A DNA stretch of 64,000 nt. Source: Vespula vulgaris. Taxonomy: Eukaryota; Arthropoda; Insecta; Hymenoptera; Vespidae. Location of the stretch: contig NC_066592.1 of assembly GCF_905475345.1 (NCBI RefSeq), positions 1,990,001 through 2,054,000 on the forward strand, read 5' to 3'. A program made the position numbers and the translations under genes. This document shows positions 22,617 to 33,359 of this stretch, piece by piece; position 1 is the first letter of the stretch; every line of letters starts with the position of its first letter. The notes beneath the pieces are model-generated. The model ran no database searches. It was not told the origin of the DNA and saw only the letters and a program-made list of their open reading frames with translations.

Positions 22617-22770
22617 GACCAGCCAGTCACCCAGCAAGCCAGCCAGCCAGCCAGCCAACCAGCCAACCAGCCAACCAGCCAACCAGCCAGCCAGTCAGCC
22701 AGTCAGCCAACCAACTAACTAGCCAACCAACCAACCAGGCAGTCAGTCAGTCAATCAGTCAGCCAAGTCA
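22617..22770. repeat. (CCAG)n tetranucleotide array with CCAA and CAGT variants
   Basis: About 150 bases of CCAG units that alternate with CCAA and, toward the right, AGTC units. A second array of the same unit lies at 25844-25910. Confidence 0.92.
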
Positions 22771-22929
22771 GCCCCCGCCGAATAATGCTGACCTTAGCTC
22801 GAGAAAAGTTAGTCATTAACCGTTAGGGAAACTTCTGAACGTCGGAGGTCACATTAAAAGCGTTGGTCATGCGCGCGCCGTCTACCGGTCAGAAAAGGAA
22901 ACTCACTAGAAAGAGAAAGAAAGAAGAGA

Positions 22930-22960
<31 letters not shown>

Positions 22961-23282
22961 TTGCTAAATAAACGTCCCGATCGTCCTTCAACTCTGCAAG
23001 CAGCGTACAACGGCGAACGAACGAACGAACGAACGAACGAACGACGATGAGCTTTCGTGCTTCGACCCTCTTCAAGTCCACCCTCTCTCTCACTCACCTC
23101 CGCCTCCTACCCACCCACCCCTGCTACCTCTACTAGCTAGCCCCTCTTCCACTTCTACCAGCTCCCATCGTTTCTGTCGCTTCGTCTCTTTCGGTCTCTT
23201 TCCATCAACGCGTACATTATGCTCTTGTCCCGAGGCAGACGGCCTACAGACTTAACGATCGATAGAGCTTTCCTCGTTTCCT

Positions 23283-23321
<39 letters not shown>

Positions 23322-23599
23322 ACCTCCCTCTCTTTCTCTCTCTTTTCCTCTTTCCAAGCAGATACAACAACCTTCCTTCCCTCTCTCCCTCCCAACTACC
23401 TTGCCTGCCTGCCTGCTTGCCTACTTTACTCTCCCTCTCGACCAATCCCTCTTTCTCTTTCGTTCATTCGTTCGTGAGATCGTGACATCGTGAGTTCGTT
23501 CGTGAGTACGTGAGTTAACGTACTCTTCTATAGACCCAGACCCAAAAGCTTTTTTCACGTTTTATACGACGGACTCTCGTTTCTTTTGCTTTCCTTTAC

Positions 23600-23712
23600 T
23601 ATGCTATGCTATGCTATGTTATGTTATGCTGTACTAGCCTTTGCTTTGCTACGCTATGCCATGCCATGCCATGCTATGCTATGTTATGTTATGCTATACT
23701 ATTCTGTTCTAT
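23600..23712. repeat. (ATGCT)n pentanucleotide array
   Basis: ATGCT units with ATGTT, ATGCC and ATACT variants over about 110 bases, decaying into TTCTG units. It is similar in period to the TGTTC array at 13711. Confidence 0.92.
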
Positions 23713-24420
23713 TCTGTTCTGAACTATACTGTACTTGTATCGAGTCCAAGTTGAGTGGGTACGCTAAAGAGTATGGATTCCGAAAGGAATTTCTTCCCAC
23801 ACCCTCCACCACCCCTATTCTCTCAGCGCTCGACTGTGTTTCGATGTCCGACCGATCGATTAGGTTCACCCCAATAGGGGAACCACGTATTCTCCCTCTC
23901 TCTGTCTTTCTGTCTCTGTCTCTGTCGCTCTGATAACGTGTAACTGCTCTATCGCAATGTCGGATTATCGAACGCAGCAATCACGTGACGTGGTATTACA
24001 CAGGAATCTCCAATCGAAATTGTTTTACCTTGATTAAAATTGGTTGTTATGCTGTTTCAATTAAAAACATGTCGTTAGAAAATAATTCATTAATCAATCT
24101 TCTTATCCGTTATCTTATAATAATTAAACGATATTTCTGCTATTACAGTTTGGTATATCTATTTGATAATAATTTAATATATCGATTTATAATATTACCA
24201 TAATGCTACTAGTTCATTACAATTATTATTTAATATTTAATTTTGTATATTTATTAATAATATCTTTATATATCATTCGTCGTGAACTTTTCAATTTTAA
24301 TATCAACTGTAAGATCAAGGAACATTGTTACGATTTTTTTTCTGTCAAGTACACACACGCTCGCCATTTTTCTTCATCCCTAAATTATCCAATGAGAAAA
24401 AAAAACAAATATATACATAC

Positions 24421-24454
<34 letters not shown>

Positions 24455-24685
24455 CAAACTTTTTGTCCTTGAAAGGCGAACAGAGACGAAAGATAAAGAC
24501 AGAAAGAGATAATAAAAATAAAGAAATAAAATTCGTGGTATTTCACTTGGTTGTTTCACAACACCAACACCACCACAGCCATCACCAACACCACCAATCT
24601 CTTCCCTTCACCCTTCCAAATCGTCCGATCACCCTTAACGCGCCCCAAACGAATTCTTACCCGATAAAAAATTCTTAAGAAGATG

Positions 24686-25000
24686 GGAAGGGCTTTCGTA
24701 GGCCAAACGAAAGGCATGTTTCGTCGAAAGCGAATTAAAGGCCTAGGTCGGGGATACCGTGTTTACGATCGACCGGTTAAATTTTGTCCGTAACTACGTA
24801 GAAAGCGAGAGCAACAACATTTCCAGGGAGGCCAGCTCCGAACGAAGAAGAGATATTTTTGGAAGGGTTCGCCGTTTCGCTGCAAGAACACGACCAATGT
24901 CATTCTCTCTCGGTTATTTATTTCTCACTCTCTCTTTCTCTCTCTTTCTCTACTCGAACCTTTCTTTATTCTAGCAGCGTTCCTCTCTCTCTTTTTCTGT
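24686..25000. other. Complex CpG-rich island
   Basis: About 220 bases of complex sequence (24690-24900) with AAAGGCCTAGG, GATCGACCGG and related CpG words, followed by a CTTT/CT tract. It has no recognisable coding content. It could be regulatory or an untranslated exon. Confidence 0.3.
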
Positions 25001-25125
25001 CCTTTGGGACAAATCTGGATCGTTCGTAGGACCGTGCGTGATCTCTTTTTTTATTTATTTTCTCAAAACAACTTGGCACGGTGATGAATCACGTACGATA
25101 ATCAGCCTATCCCATTCTGTGCATT

Positions 25126-25161
<36 letters not shown>

Positions 25162-25842
25162 GAAAGAAAGAAAGAAAGCCTCGTAAGTTAAATGTATCTG
25201 TTAAATCGTTATGAAATGTTCGGAATTAAATTGGAAAGGAAATTCATGTTCGTCCGGTCGGACGGACAAGATCCATTTCATTTTACGCTTTCTAACAAAA
25301 ATCGATCGTTTGAAATGGTAAATGAATTTCTCTCTCTTTCTCTCTTTCTCTCTTCCCTCTATTCCTGGAAACTCGTACGATCAATCGGAACATTCTTTCT
25401 CGTCTTGAAGAAAAAGACGAAAAAGATTAAAAAAAAAAAAGAAATAAAAAATAAAAACAAAAAAAAAAGATAAAAATAAAAAAAGAAGAAGAATAGAAAG
25501 AGAGAATAGCCGAACGTCGAAGTCAATCAGTCAGGTCAAGATCAATTAAACGATTTTAATATAAGACCGGACGAAGAGAAAAATTAACTAAACGTTGGTT
25601 AATATCGGCTCGAAATCTCCATTAGTCGATAATTCGATTCTACGAATATATTACGTACAACGAATTTAATCGTCTCCACGATATAGAGAGTCCTCGCGGT
25701 GACACATATTCCCACTTTGGGTTTCGAACGAAAAGCTCAAGCCCTGCTGTAAACAAGGATCGGTGACGCCAAACAGCAGGAAACTCGGCATGGAAACACG
25801 CTATGCGTCTCTATCCCCACCCGTTTAGGAATCCAAGCAGTT

Positions 25843-25874
<32 letters not shown>

Positions 25875-26115
25875 CAGTCAGCCAGTCAACCAAGCCAGCC
25901 AGTCAGCAAGCGTCGGACGAACTTGCAATCAGGTTGGTAAACCCGGCCAGCTGTGGCCCAGCTTGCATTGGCGCGATCAATAAACGTTCCGCAATGGCAC
26001 TGGAGTTGGCTAGACTCAAGGAATTGCTTTTAACGTCGACTTTGGTCTAAATTTCGGCCGCTGCACCGGTGCCACTGTGTCGGCAGCCTTGCCTTTCCTC
26101 TTTCCCTTTCTTCCT

Positions 26116-26151
<36 letters not shown>

Positions 26152-26640
26152 CTATATGTACGTGTGTATGTCTGTGTTGTATATATATATGTATATATGT
26201 ATGTATGTATATATCTGTCTCTTTCCGTTACATATAGTTCACCCTTCATAGCATCGACGCTTTTGGCGCCACCGAATCCCGACCGAGTTTATCCCCAAGG
26301 AAATGTCTTTGGGACTATCGATCCCGAAGGATAGAGAGAGAGAGAGAGAGAGAGAGGAAATTTTGTGATCGAACTTTCAAGTACTCTCTCTTTTTTTTCT
26401 CTTTTTCTATATATATATGTATATGTCTCTTTGTCTCTTTCTCGACTCTTGAACCAGATAATTTGTTTTTCTTTCATCATAGCTATAATTCTATTATTTA
26501 GCAGTATAGTATGTTTTTTCTTTTTTTGTTCAAGCATCAATGACTTGACGCTTGATTAAATAATTCTGGAGATTATGTTAAAAAAAAAAAAAAGAAAATA
26601 ATAAAAAAGGAGAAATAACTTTTCGATCGAGTTTTATCTA
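25001..26640. other. Non-coding interval with a complex patch at 25690-26070
   Basis: Poly-A/GAAA at 25121-25180, CT at 25330-25360 and A-rich sequence to 25500, then a complex, relatively GC-rich patch with the 8-base inverted repeat CCTGCTGT/ACAGCAGG (25743-25780) and a CCAG array at 25844-25910. CT at 26119-26150, GTAT at 26160-26215 and GA at 26330-26356 follow. No gene is supported. Confidence 0.7.
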
Positions 26641-26648
26641 TATTTAAG

Positions 26649-26799
26649 ATGCAAATGCACAGTGGTTGGTATGTTGACTCGATAGATTGTCCGACTATAC
26701 TTAGCCACCGACCACTAATACCTCAGCAAGCTCTTCTCGCTGTTACTACTTCTTTGATCAGACTTCGACCGAAGTAGTCACGATAAACGTGTGGTCGGT
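26649..26799. promoter_or_regulatory. Hairpin-rich complex island with POU octamer
   Basis: It starts with the octamer ATGCAAAT at 26649-26656. ACCGACCACT at 26707-26716 can pair with AGTGGTTGGT at 26661-26670 or, over nine bases, with GTGGTCGGT at 26791-26799. ACTACTTC and GAAGTAGT (26745-26752, 26771-26778) form a third stem. It may be a structured RNA or a cluster of paired protein-binding sites. The function is unknown. Confidence 0.35.
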
Positions 26800-27239
26800 C
26801 ATTAACACGTTCGATGTAAACGGAAAAAAAAAAAAAAACAAGAGAAAAAATTTATCGTCTATCCTAATCCAAACCGATAATACAAACAAGCAAAATTATT
26901 CCTTCGAATTATTTTCGAATAAAGAGTGAAAAAAACATTTCCATTCGATTAATTTAATCATCTAACTCTAATTAACAAGTCAATAATTAATTTCTTGTTA
27001 TTTCGTACGTCTTTAATGCATAGACGATCATGAAGCAATAAAACATAAAAAACAAAAAAAAAAGAATGATGTCCCGTCGTTACTTCTAACGTTAGAACGT
27101 TAGACGCCGACGCTGTTTACTATCTAAAGAAACTAAAAGAGATATAAAAAAGAAATAAAAAAGAAAATAAAAAAATAAATGAAGAGAAAGAAAGAAAAAA
27201 GATGCAGGAACAAAGTAGAAGAAAGAAAATAAAAACATT

Positions 27240-27310
27240 ATCGTTATCGTTATCGTTATAATTATCGTGATTATCATTATCGTCATCATTACTATTACCA
27301 CTACTACTAC

Positions 27311-27350
<40 letters not shown>

Positions 27351-27385
27351 GTTATTATTATTATTATTATTATTATAACTATCAT
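27240..27385. repeat. (ATT)n/(ATC)n trinucleotide array
   Basis: A core of pure ATT units at about 27308-27375 is flanked on both sides by ATC/GTT-type units, a pattern of central expansion. Confidence 0.92.
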
Positions 27386-27777
27386 TATTATCGTCATTAT
27401 CAAGTCCCGCGAGAGTATTATAAGAGCAAACAGACATTTGAAACAGACGAGAGAAAACTATCGTCATATATAATATATAAACGTAGATATACAAGTTCGT
27501 ACTTAAAATTGACCTTCCCTGGGAAACCTTCCTCGTGCAAAGAGGTCAGTCGCGTCTCTGCTATGTCTATCCCTCCTTCTCACTCTTTCTTTCTCTCTCT
27601 CTTTTACAAACACAGACAGACACGCACACATATTAATGGGTATAGACAACCCTTGGGAAGGTTCGTCAGAGTGCATGGAAACGCGTGTATTCGCGAATGC
27701 GACGACAAAGGTGCGTATCGATCTCTATCTTTCTCTCTCTCTCTCTCACACACACTCTCACTCTCATTCCTTTTCCT

Positions 27778-28082
27778 ATATATATATAAGGAAATATATA
27801 TATATATTCATATATATATAAAATATATTATATATACATACAAACATATATATATATATATATACATATTATATATGTTATCTATGCTTATTTATTTGTG
27901 TACATATATATATATATATATTATATATATTATATATATTATCTATGCCTATTTATTTGTGTATATATATAATAAATATATATAATAAATTATATATATA
28001 TATGTATATATATAGGGAATATATATAATATATATATATATTCCCTATATATATACATACACATATATAATATATATATTAT
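27778..28082. repeat. TA-rich block with palindrome and 61-bp duplication
   Basis: TATCTATGC(T/C)TATTTATTTG occurs at 27880 and 27941, so a 61-base unit is duplicated. To the right, GTATATATATAGGGAAT at 28004-28020 is the reverse complement of ATTCCCTATATATATAC at 28040-28056, giving a cruciform-prone inverted repeat. Confidence 0.85.
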
Positions 28083-28299
28083 CTATCTCTATCTATCTCT
28101 GTCTCTCTCTCTCTCTCTCCCTGTCATGCACAACAGCATGAAAGTGGAAGAGGTTTATATGCAGAGAACTACTACCGGTCGATAGGCACCCTTTCGTGGC
28201 CAGTTCAGCCTTTACTGCTCGAGTTACGTACGTACGTCGACGTTGTAATCTTCGTTAAAGGTTCGTTCTCGAGCTCGTAAAGTCATTTCTTCTTTCTTT

Positions 28300-28326
28300 C
28301 TCCTTTCCTCTCTCTCTCTTTCTCTA

Positions 28327-28357
<31 letters not shown>

Positions 28358-28361
28358 TACT

Positions 28362-28410
<49 letters not shown>

Positions 28411-28430
28411 TCTCTTCCTTTCTTTCTCTT
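28300..28430. repeat. (CT)n microsatellite block
   Basis: Several CT runs separated by TTT or TAC steps, about 130 bases of pyrimidine. Its minus strand reads as a long Arg/Glu frame, which is not a gene. Confidence 0.95.
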
Positions 28431-30120
28431 TTCCTGCGCACGAGCAATGTATTTCTCATGCCACGCCTGTTTCATACGAACCAAGCGACGTCTCCTCTCA
28501 AGATATCCGAGCGATTCCCGACACGCGAGAACGAAAGGAGAAAGCATAGATAAATGGAGGAAAAACAAGAAATACAAGAGTTTTTACATTTAATTCCAAG
28601 AGCGAAGAAATGTGGGAATTAACTAGACACACTCTTTACTTTTTCTCTTTCGCAAAAGACGGACGATTCGATTTTATGATTAATTCGATGTTTTCTTTTT
28701 TTTTTCTTTCTTTCTTTCTTTCTTTTTCTTTTTTTAAGATAAAAGAAAAAGAAAAAGAATATTATAATTAGATATATATATTTGTACATGAATAGGTATG
28801 TATGTGTGTATATATATTGGCTTGGAAAAAGAAGAATAAAATGAATTATTGTTCGTCGTTTACGAATGTTCCTTTTTTTACTTTAATAAGAACGATATAA
28901 ATATGTTCGACGAGTCATCCTGTATATTGGAAGTTGTTCAAAAATTGGAACATAAAAAATTTATCATTGTTTTCGTACTGATGCATTGGAGAATGAATGT
29001 TTGTTGACTGATAAAAATGTTTTGTCGAGCTGTTATAAAAAAAAAAGGAAAAGCAAAAAAAAAAAAATATTAAAAATGCAGTTCGAAAATTGGACAAGAT
29101 GAAAAGATTTATCATACTTCATATATTATAAATACTATAATAAAAAAAATGTATTGTTTACGCACGCATACATACGCACGTCATTTATATAATTTTGTAT
29201 ATTATTAGCTTTACAATAAAAAAGTCAGCAGACATAAAAAATAAATCATACTATTATACATTGAAATATAGATACATTAACAATATAAAAATATTGTTAA
29301 AAAAACTCTTAACAGTTATAGTAACCATATAGTCCCACTCATTTTCAAAATCATTATATATTATGCCGTACCTATTACGTATTATTAGTACTTATCCTAC
29401 GTAATAACTATTCCATTTCGATCATTTAAATGTCCAGAATATATAAATGTAAAACATGATTCTTGGATAAAAAAATCGCGAATGCGTTAATACAGAATTA
29501 ATACATATGAATTAATCGTACCCTCTCCTATCTATTCGTCCAACAAAAAAAAAGAAAAAGATCAAAAACAAAACAAAAAAAAGACGAATAATAAATGTGA
29601 GAAAATAGAAAAAAAAAAGAAAAGAAAAGAAAAATAAAGAACAAAATGAAATCGACGAACGACGTGGGAAAATTTGCTAATGAATGAAAGGAAGGAATGA
29701 TCTCCTGATTCTCTCTTTCTCTCTCTCTCTCTTTCTCTATCGTTCTTAACGATTGGTTCGATCGTAGAAGTCCTTGTTGCCGACCGAGTAAGCCTCGTAG
29801 TCGATCGTTAGTGCAAACATAGAACGTTTATAAGATCGAGGTGGTACGATCCAGCATAAATTGAATTCGATTACCCGACTGGCTACTCGTTCGGCCGTGT
29901 AACGAGGAAGAGGTCACCGTATATGTAATCTGTTGTGTCTGTGAAACGGCTTCTAACCTCTAACACGATTCTAACCAACTAGCAACGATCAAGGAGAGAA
30001 GCGTTTATAAATAGATACTATGCACGAATAAAAAAACCGGGGGTTGGAGGGGGTGTGAAAAACGAAGGAGATGTTAGGACAAGATGTTCGAGGAAAAAAA
30101 TGAAAAAGAAAAATGGCAGA

Positions 30121-30330
30121 AGGTTGATTGGAGTCACGTGATGGGCCGCCATTTTTCTTTTCTTTTTTTCTTTTCAATCTTTCGTCGTCAGAAAAAGTCT
30201 GAGTGTCGTTGGGACGCGGTATTTCTTTTTTCTTTTTCTTTTTCTTTTTTTTTTTTTTATATCAATCGAAATTACGATCTTTTTTATACGGTTATTTATT
30301 TTTTCTTTTTTTCTGTCCGATGTTCACGAG
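30121..30330. promoter_or_regulatory. TCACGTGA palindrome next to a GCCGCCAT (YY1/Pho-like) site
   Basis: TCACGTGA at 30134-30141 is followed six bases later by CGCCATTTTT. Both words recur elsewhere in the window. The arrangement is typical of CpG-type insect promoters, but no transcript is fixed. Confidence 0.3.
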
Positions 30331-30975
30331 CGTGATCTAAGTGATATAGATATAAATATAAAGTATAAGAATATATAGGAGATATTTATCCAGATTTAAT
30401 AAGTGAGTTAGTTCCAGAGTTATCGAGAAATTAAAATGAAGTTTGTGATCTATTTGATGTGTTCTTAACGCAGTGTTATATAGTAGTTGTTTCAGTCATA
30501 TATATATATATATAGATTTTTTATAAATAAATATATTATATGTAGAAATTATGATATCTCTCTGATCTGTTTGATGATTACGGGAATGATCTACTTCTAA
30601 GTTCTACTTCACACACATATACACATATATAAATTATTGCTTTCAATCATTATATAGATCAATGTTGATAGAAAATACACGATAAATTATTATTATTTTA
30701 ATTTACGATCATTAAATTATAATACTATTTGATAAACGTATCCCCTTAATTATGCTCCTTGCAATTAATATATATACACACATACACATACACATATATT
30801 TAGATATTTAGATATCTATTCATTTATTTCAATGATCCATACATTAACACAATAGAGTATCCCATTGTTATATCGTAACCATGACGTTAGTTATCGGTAA
30901 ATTTCAATTTTGATTTTACGTAATCGTTGCCCTTTACACTCCCGTAAATATTATCGCTTTATCCATCGAAAAAGC

Positions 30976-31048
30976 GACGACCGAAAGGATATTTATCGGC
31001 GCCAACAACGGATCGCGATTTACGTCGAAGAGTTTATTTTCGGTCGTC
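30976..31048. repeat. 11-bp perfect inverted repeat
   Basis: GACGACCGAAA at 30976-30986 is the exact reverse complement of TTTCGGTCGTC at 31038-31048, with a 51-base CpG-rich loop holding GGCGCC. Confidence 0.65.
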
Positions 31049-31115
31049 TAGTCGTCGACGACGACGACGACGACGACGAGGAGAGACATCGTGAAAACTA
31101 TGAATTAGCGCGACG

Positions 31116-31137
31116 ATGCAAAAGAGAAAGAAAGAGG

Positions 31138-31188
<51 letters not shown>

Positions 31189-31195
31189 AGAGCTT
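31116..31195. repeat. (GA)n microsatellite
   Basis: A GA run with AAAG/GGAG steps, about 80 bases long, pure purine. Confidence 0.95.
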
Positions 31196-31502
31196 CTTGA
31201 TGCAGAAAACACGAGAGAGAGTGTGTGTATGTATATATAGATATGTATATATGTGTATACATATATATATATATATATATATATATGTATTATATATGCA
31301 TATATGTATGTGTGTGCGTGCGTGTGTATATATATATATATAGTTAGTTAATGCATGTATGTGTGTATGTATAGTTGGTTAATATAACGCTATAATAATG
31401 GAAACTCCAATAGGAGCATGACCTTTCGAGTCCGATGACGTCCGAGCAAAAACATTGGACCTATAGCAACACGCATAGAAGGAACGACGTTCGGGGGTTG
31501 GA

Positions 31503-31512
31503 TTGACGTCAA
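31503..31512. promoter_or_regulatory. CRE-like palindrome TTGACGTCAA
   Basis: This contains the full cAMP-response element TGACGTCA at 31504-31511. A half site, TGACGTC, lies at 31436-31442. The surrounding 250 bases are complex and CpG-rich. It is a candidate CREB/ATF site. No gene is attached. Confidence 0.35.
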
Positions 31513-32574
31513 TGTCACGCGAATGGATTATTATGGGACATATACCCTTTCGCGTTTGACCATCGACTATCGACGTTGGTTGATGTTCCTCGGGTGATTA
31601 AACCGATGTCTATATTGTCGACGAGTCAAGGACGGACTCGTAAGATCAAATTTACTTACATATCTAAAATTTTGTTTAATTAATGTCAATTATTACGTAG
31701 GATTTATTACGACGGGATTTTGATTTTACTTTTACGATTTTAATACTTTTATATGTCATTATTTTATTATTGATTATCGATTATCATTCGATAAGAATCA
31801 AATATCAATCATCATCATCGTCGTCGTCATCGTCGTCATCATTATTATCATTATTATTATTAATTATTATTATTAGAATTTTAGTGATATCTATTCAATG
31901 ATAATTATCATTATTATTTTAATTTATTTTTAATGATGAAAAAGTTCCAAACGCCCGAGGCAATTATGAAATACCTACAGGTAAAATATCAAATTCGAGA
32001 TTAATAATATTTGATTGAAGAGTGAAACATCGATTATAATTTTTATTGATATTATAAGCGTCATAAATATTTCATACTATAGATAATTTATTCTCGCTTT
32101 CTTACGTATCAAATAATTCTCTCTTCATTTATATTTCTATTAAATCCGAATAATAAATATCTATTATTATTAATAATATATATCGAAATTAATTAAAACG
32201 AAATACTATAAAATACACACACACACATAGAATATTATTGATTATTATTATAAATAAATTGTTATACATATACATATTGAAATCAATAAAGTCGAAATAT
32301 TATAATAAAAATATTTATTATTATTATGGATTAATTTTGACCTACTTTTGTTAATGGAAAAGTTTTCAACAAGATGGTTCTTCAAGGCAATGCTCGTAAA
32401 TGAATTTCCAATAAAACCGGAAAAGAGGTCTCTGCGATATGTAATGGCGCTCTGGCGTCATTCTAGGAAATGTCAGGGTTGAATCGTTGTTAATACCCCG
32501 GTTCTTTAACCGCTTGCAACGAATGCAGAATCGAAGGTTCGTGCACGTGAACGAGCTGCGACCTCTTTGGCTAT

Positions 32575-32680
32575 ATTATCGCCGTTAACGTCGTCGTTGT
32601 CGTCGACGTCGACGTCGATGTCGACGTCGATGTCGACGTCCATGTCGTCGTTGTTGTTGTCGCCACGACGACGACCTACC
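32575..32680. repeat. (GTCGAC/GTCGAT)n CpG-rich hexanucleotide array
   Basis: GTCGAC, GTCGAT and GTCGTT units repeat over about 100 bases. It reads Val-Asp or Ser-Thr in plus frames. Because GTCGAC is self-complementary, the array can fold back on itself. Confidence 0.85.
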
Positions 32681-33049
32681 TCCTCAAACGAATATTATCC
32701 GGTCGCTGCTTATGCACGACTTCTTGACGCAAAAAATATATAACTACTAAATATATATATGTGCGTACGTACGTATGTATGTATATGTAGGTATTTATGA
32801 CGTAGTTATTATACAAGTGTATAAAAAGTTATATTTTTTGTTAGATGTATGAAATATATTATATTTAAAAGCTGAGGAAAAAGATAATGAAGAGAATATA
32901 ATTTTTTGAAAAAATAGGTTTATATATTATATGTAAGGTATATGTATATATGTATGTATGTGTATATGTATCTATTTAGGATATCAGAGGATGATGCAGT
33001 TTTTTAATACTTGCAAATATTTTTTATTAGAGATATTAAACATATTTAC

Positions 33050-33059
33050 GTATATAAAT

Positions 33060-33118
<59 letters not shown>
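33050..33118. repeat. (TA)n microsatellite
   Basis: TA run with two AAATA interruptions on the left, then about 25 perfect units. Confidence 0.95.
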
Positions 33119-33119
<1 letters not shown>

Positions 33120-33327
33120 AAATGAAGAAAAAAATATATTAATATATACGTATGCATGTATGAATAAGTTTATATACGATACTACAAGGTGATGTATATT
33201 TTTTTTTCTAAATATTCGAGCATTATTCTTTTGCCTATTTTTTAAATTACGAAATAAATTCTCGCATTTTTCCTTTCTCCAAAAATGATTCGTTTCAATC
33301 ATTTTGAAATTTAAGTAAATCGCGTAT

Positions 33328-33359
<32 letters not shown>

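Larger units (their letters stand above)
22231..24685. other. Non-coding interval with CCAG, GAAC and ATGCT repeats
   Basis: It holds TA at 22359-22399, CCAG/CCAA at 22617-22770, GA at 22921-22962, GAAC at 23012-23043, CT at 23283-23345, an ATGCT pentanucleotide array at 23600-23712, CT/CTGT at 23899-23930, a TCACGTGA palindrome at 23981-23988, very AT-rich DNA at 24020-24320 and ATAC/TA at 24411-24452. No gene is supported. Confidence 0.8.
26800..30120. other. Non-coding interval with ATT, TA and CT tracts
   Basis: ATT/ATC array at 27240-27385, a complex patch at 27500-27715, a palindromic TA-rich block at 27778-28082, complex patches at 28125-28280 and 28430-28550 around a CT block at 28300-28430, TTTC at 28696-28735, AT-rich sequence at 28740-29600 and a complex patch at 29740-30000. 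A 26-codon non-repeat frame at 27636 ends in a donor-like AAAG/GTGCGTA but is too short to call. Confidence 0.75.

Noticed and set aside
27636..27712. Short frame MGIDNPWEGSSECMETRVF ending in a donor-like AAAG/GTGCGTA
   Set aside because: It is only 26 codons, there is no upstream promoter or acceptor, and the donor is weak.
28224..28577. Minus-strand frame with long Arg-Glu repeats
   Set aside because: It is the CT microsatellite read backwards, with no conserved-looking part.
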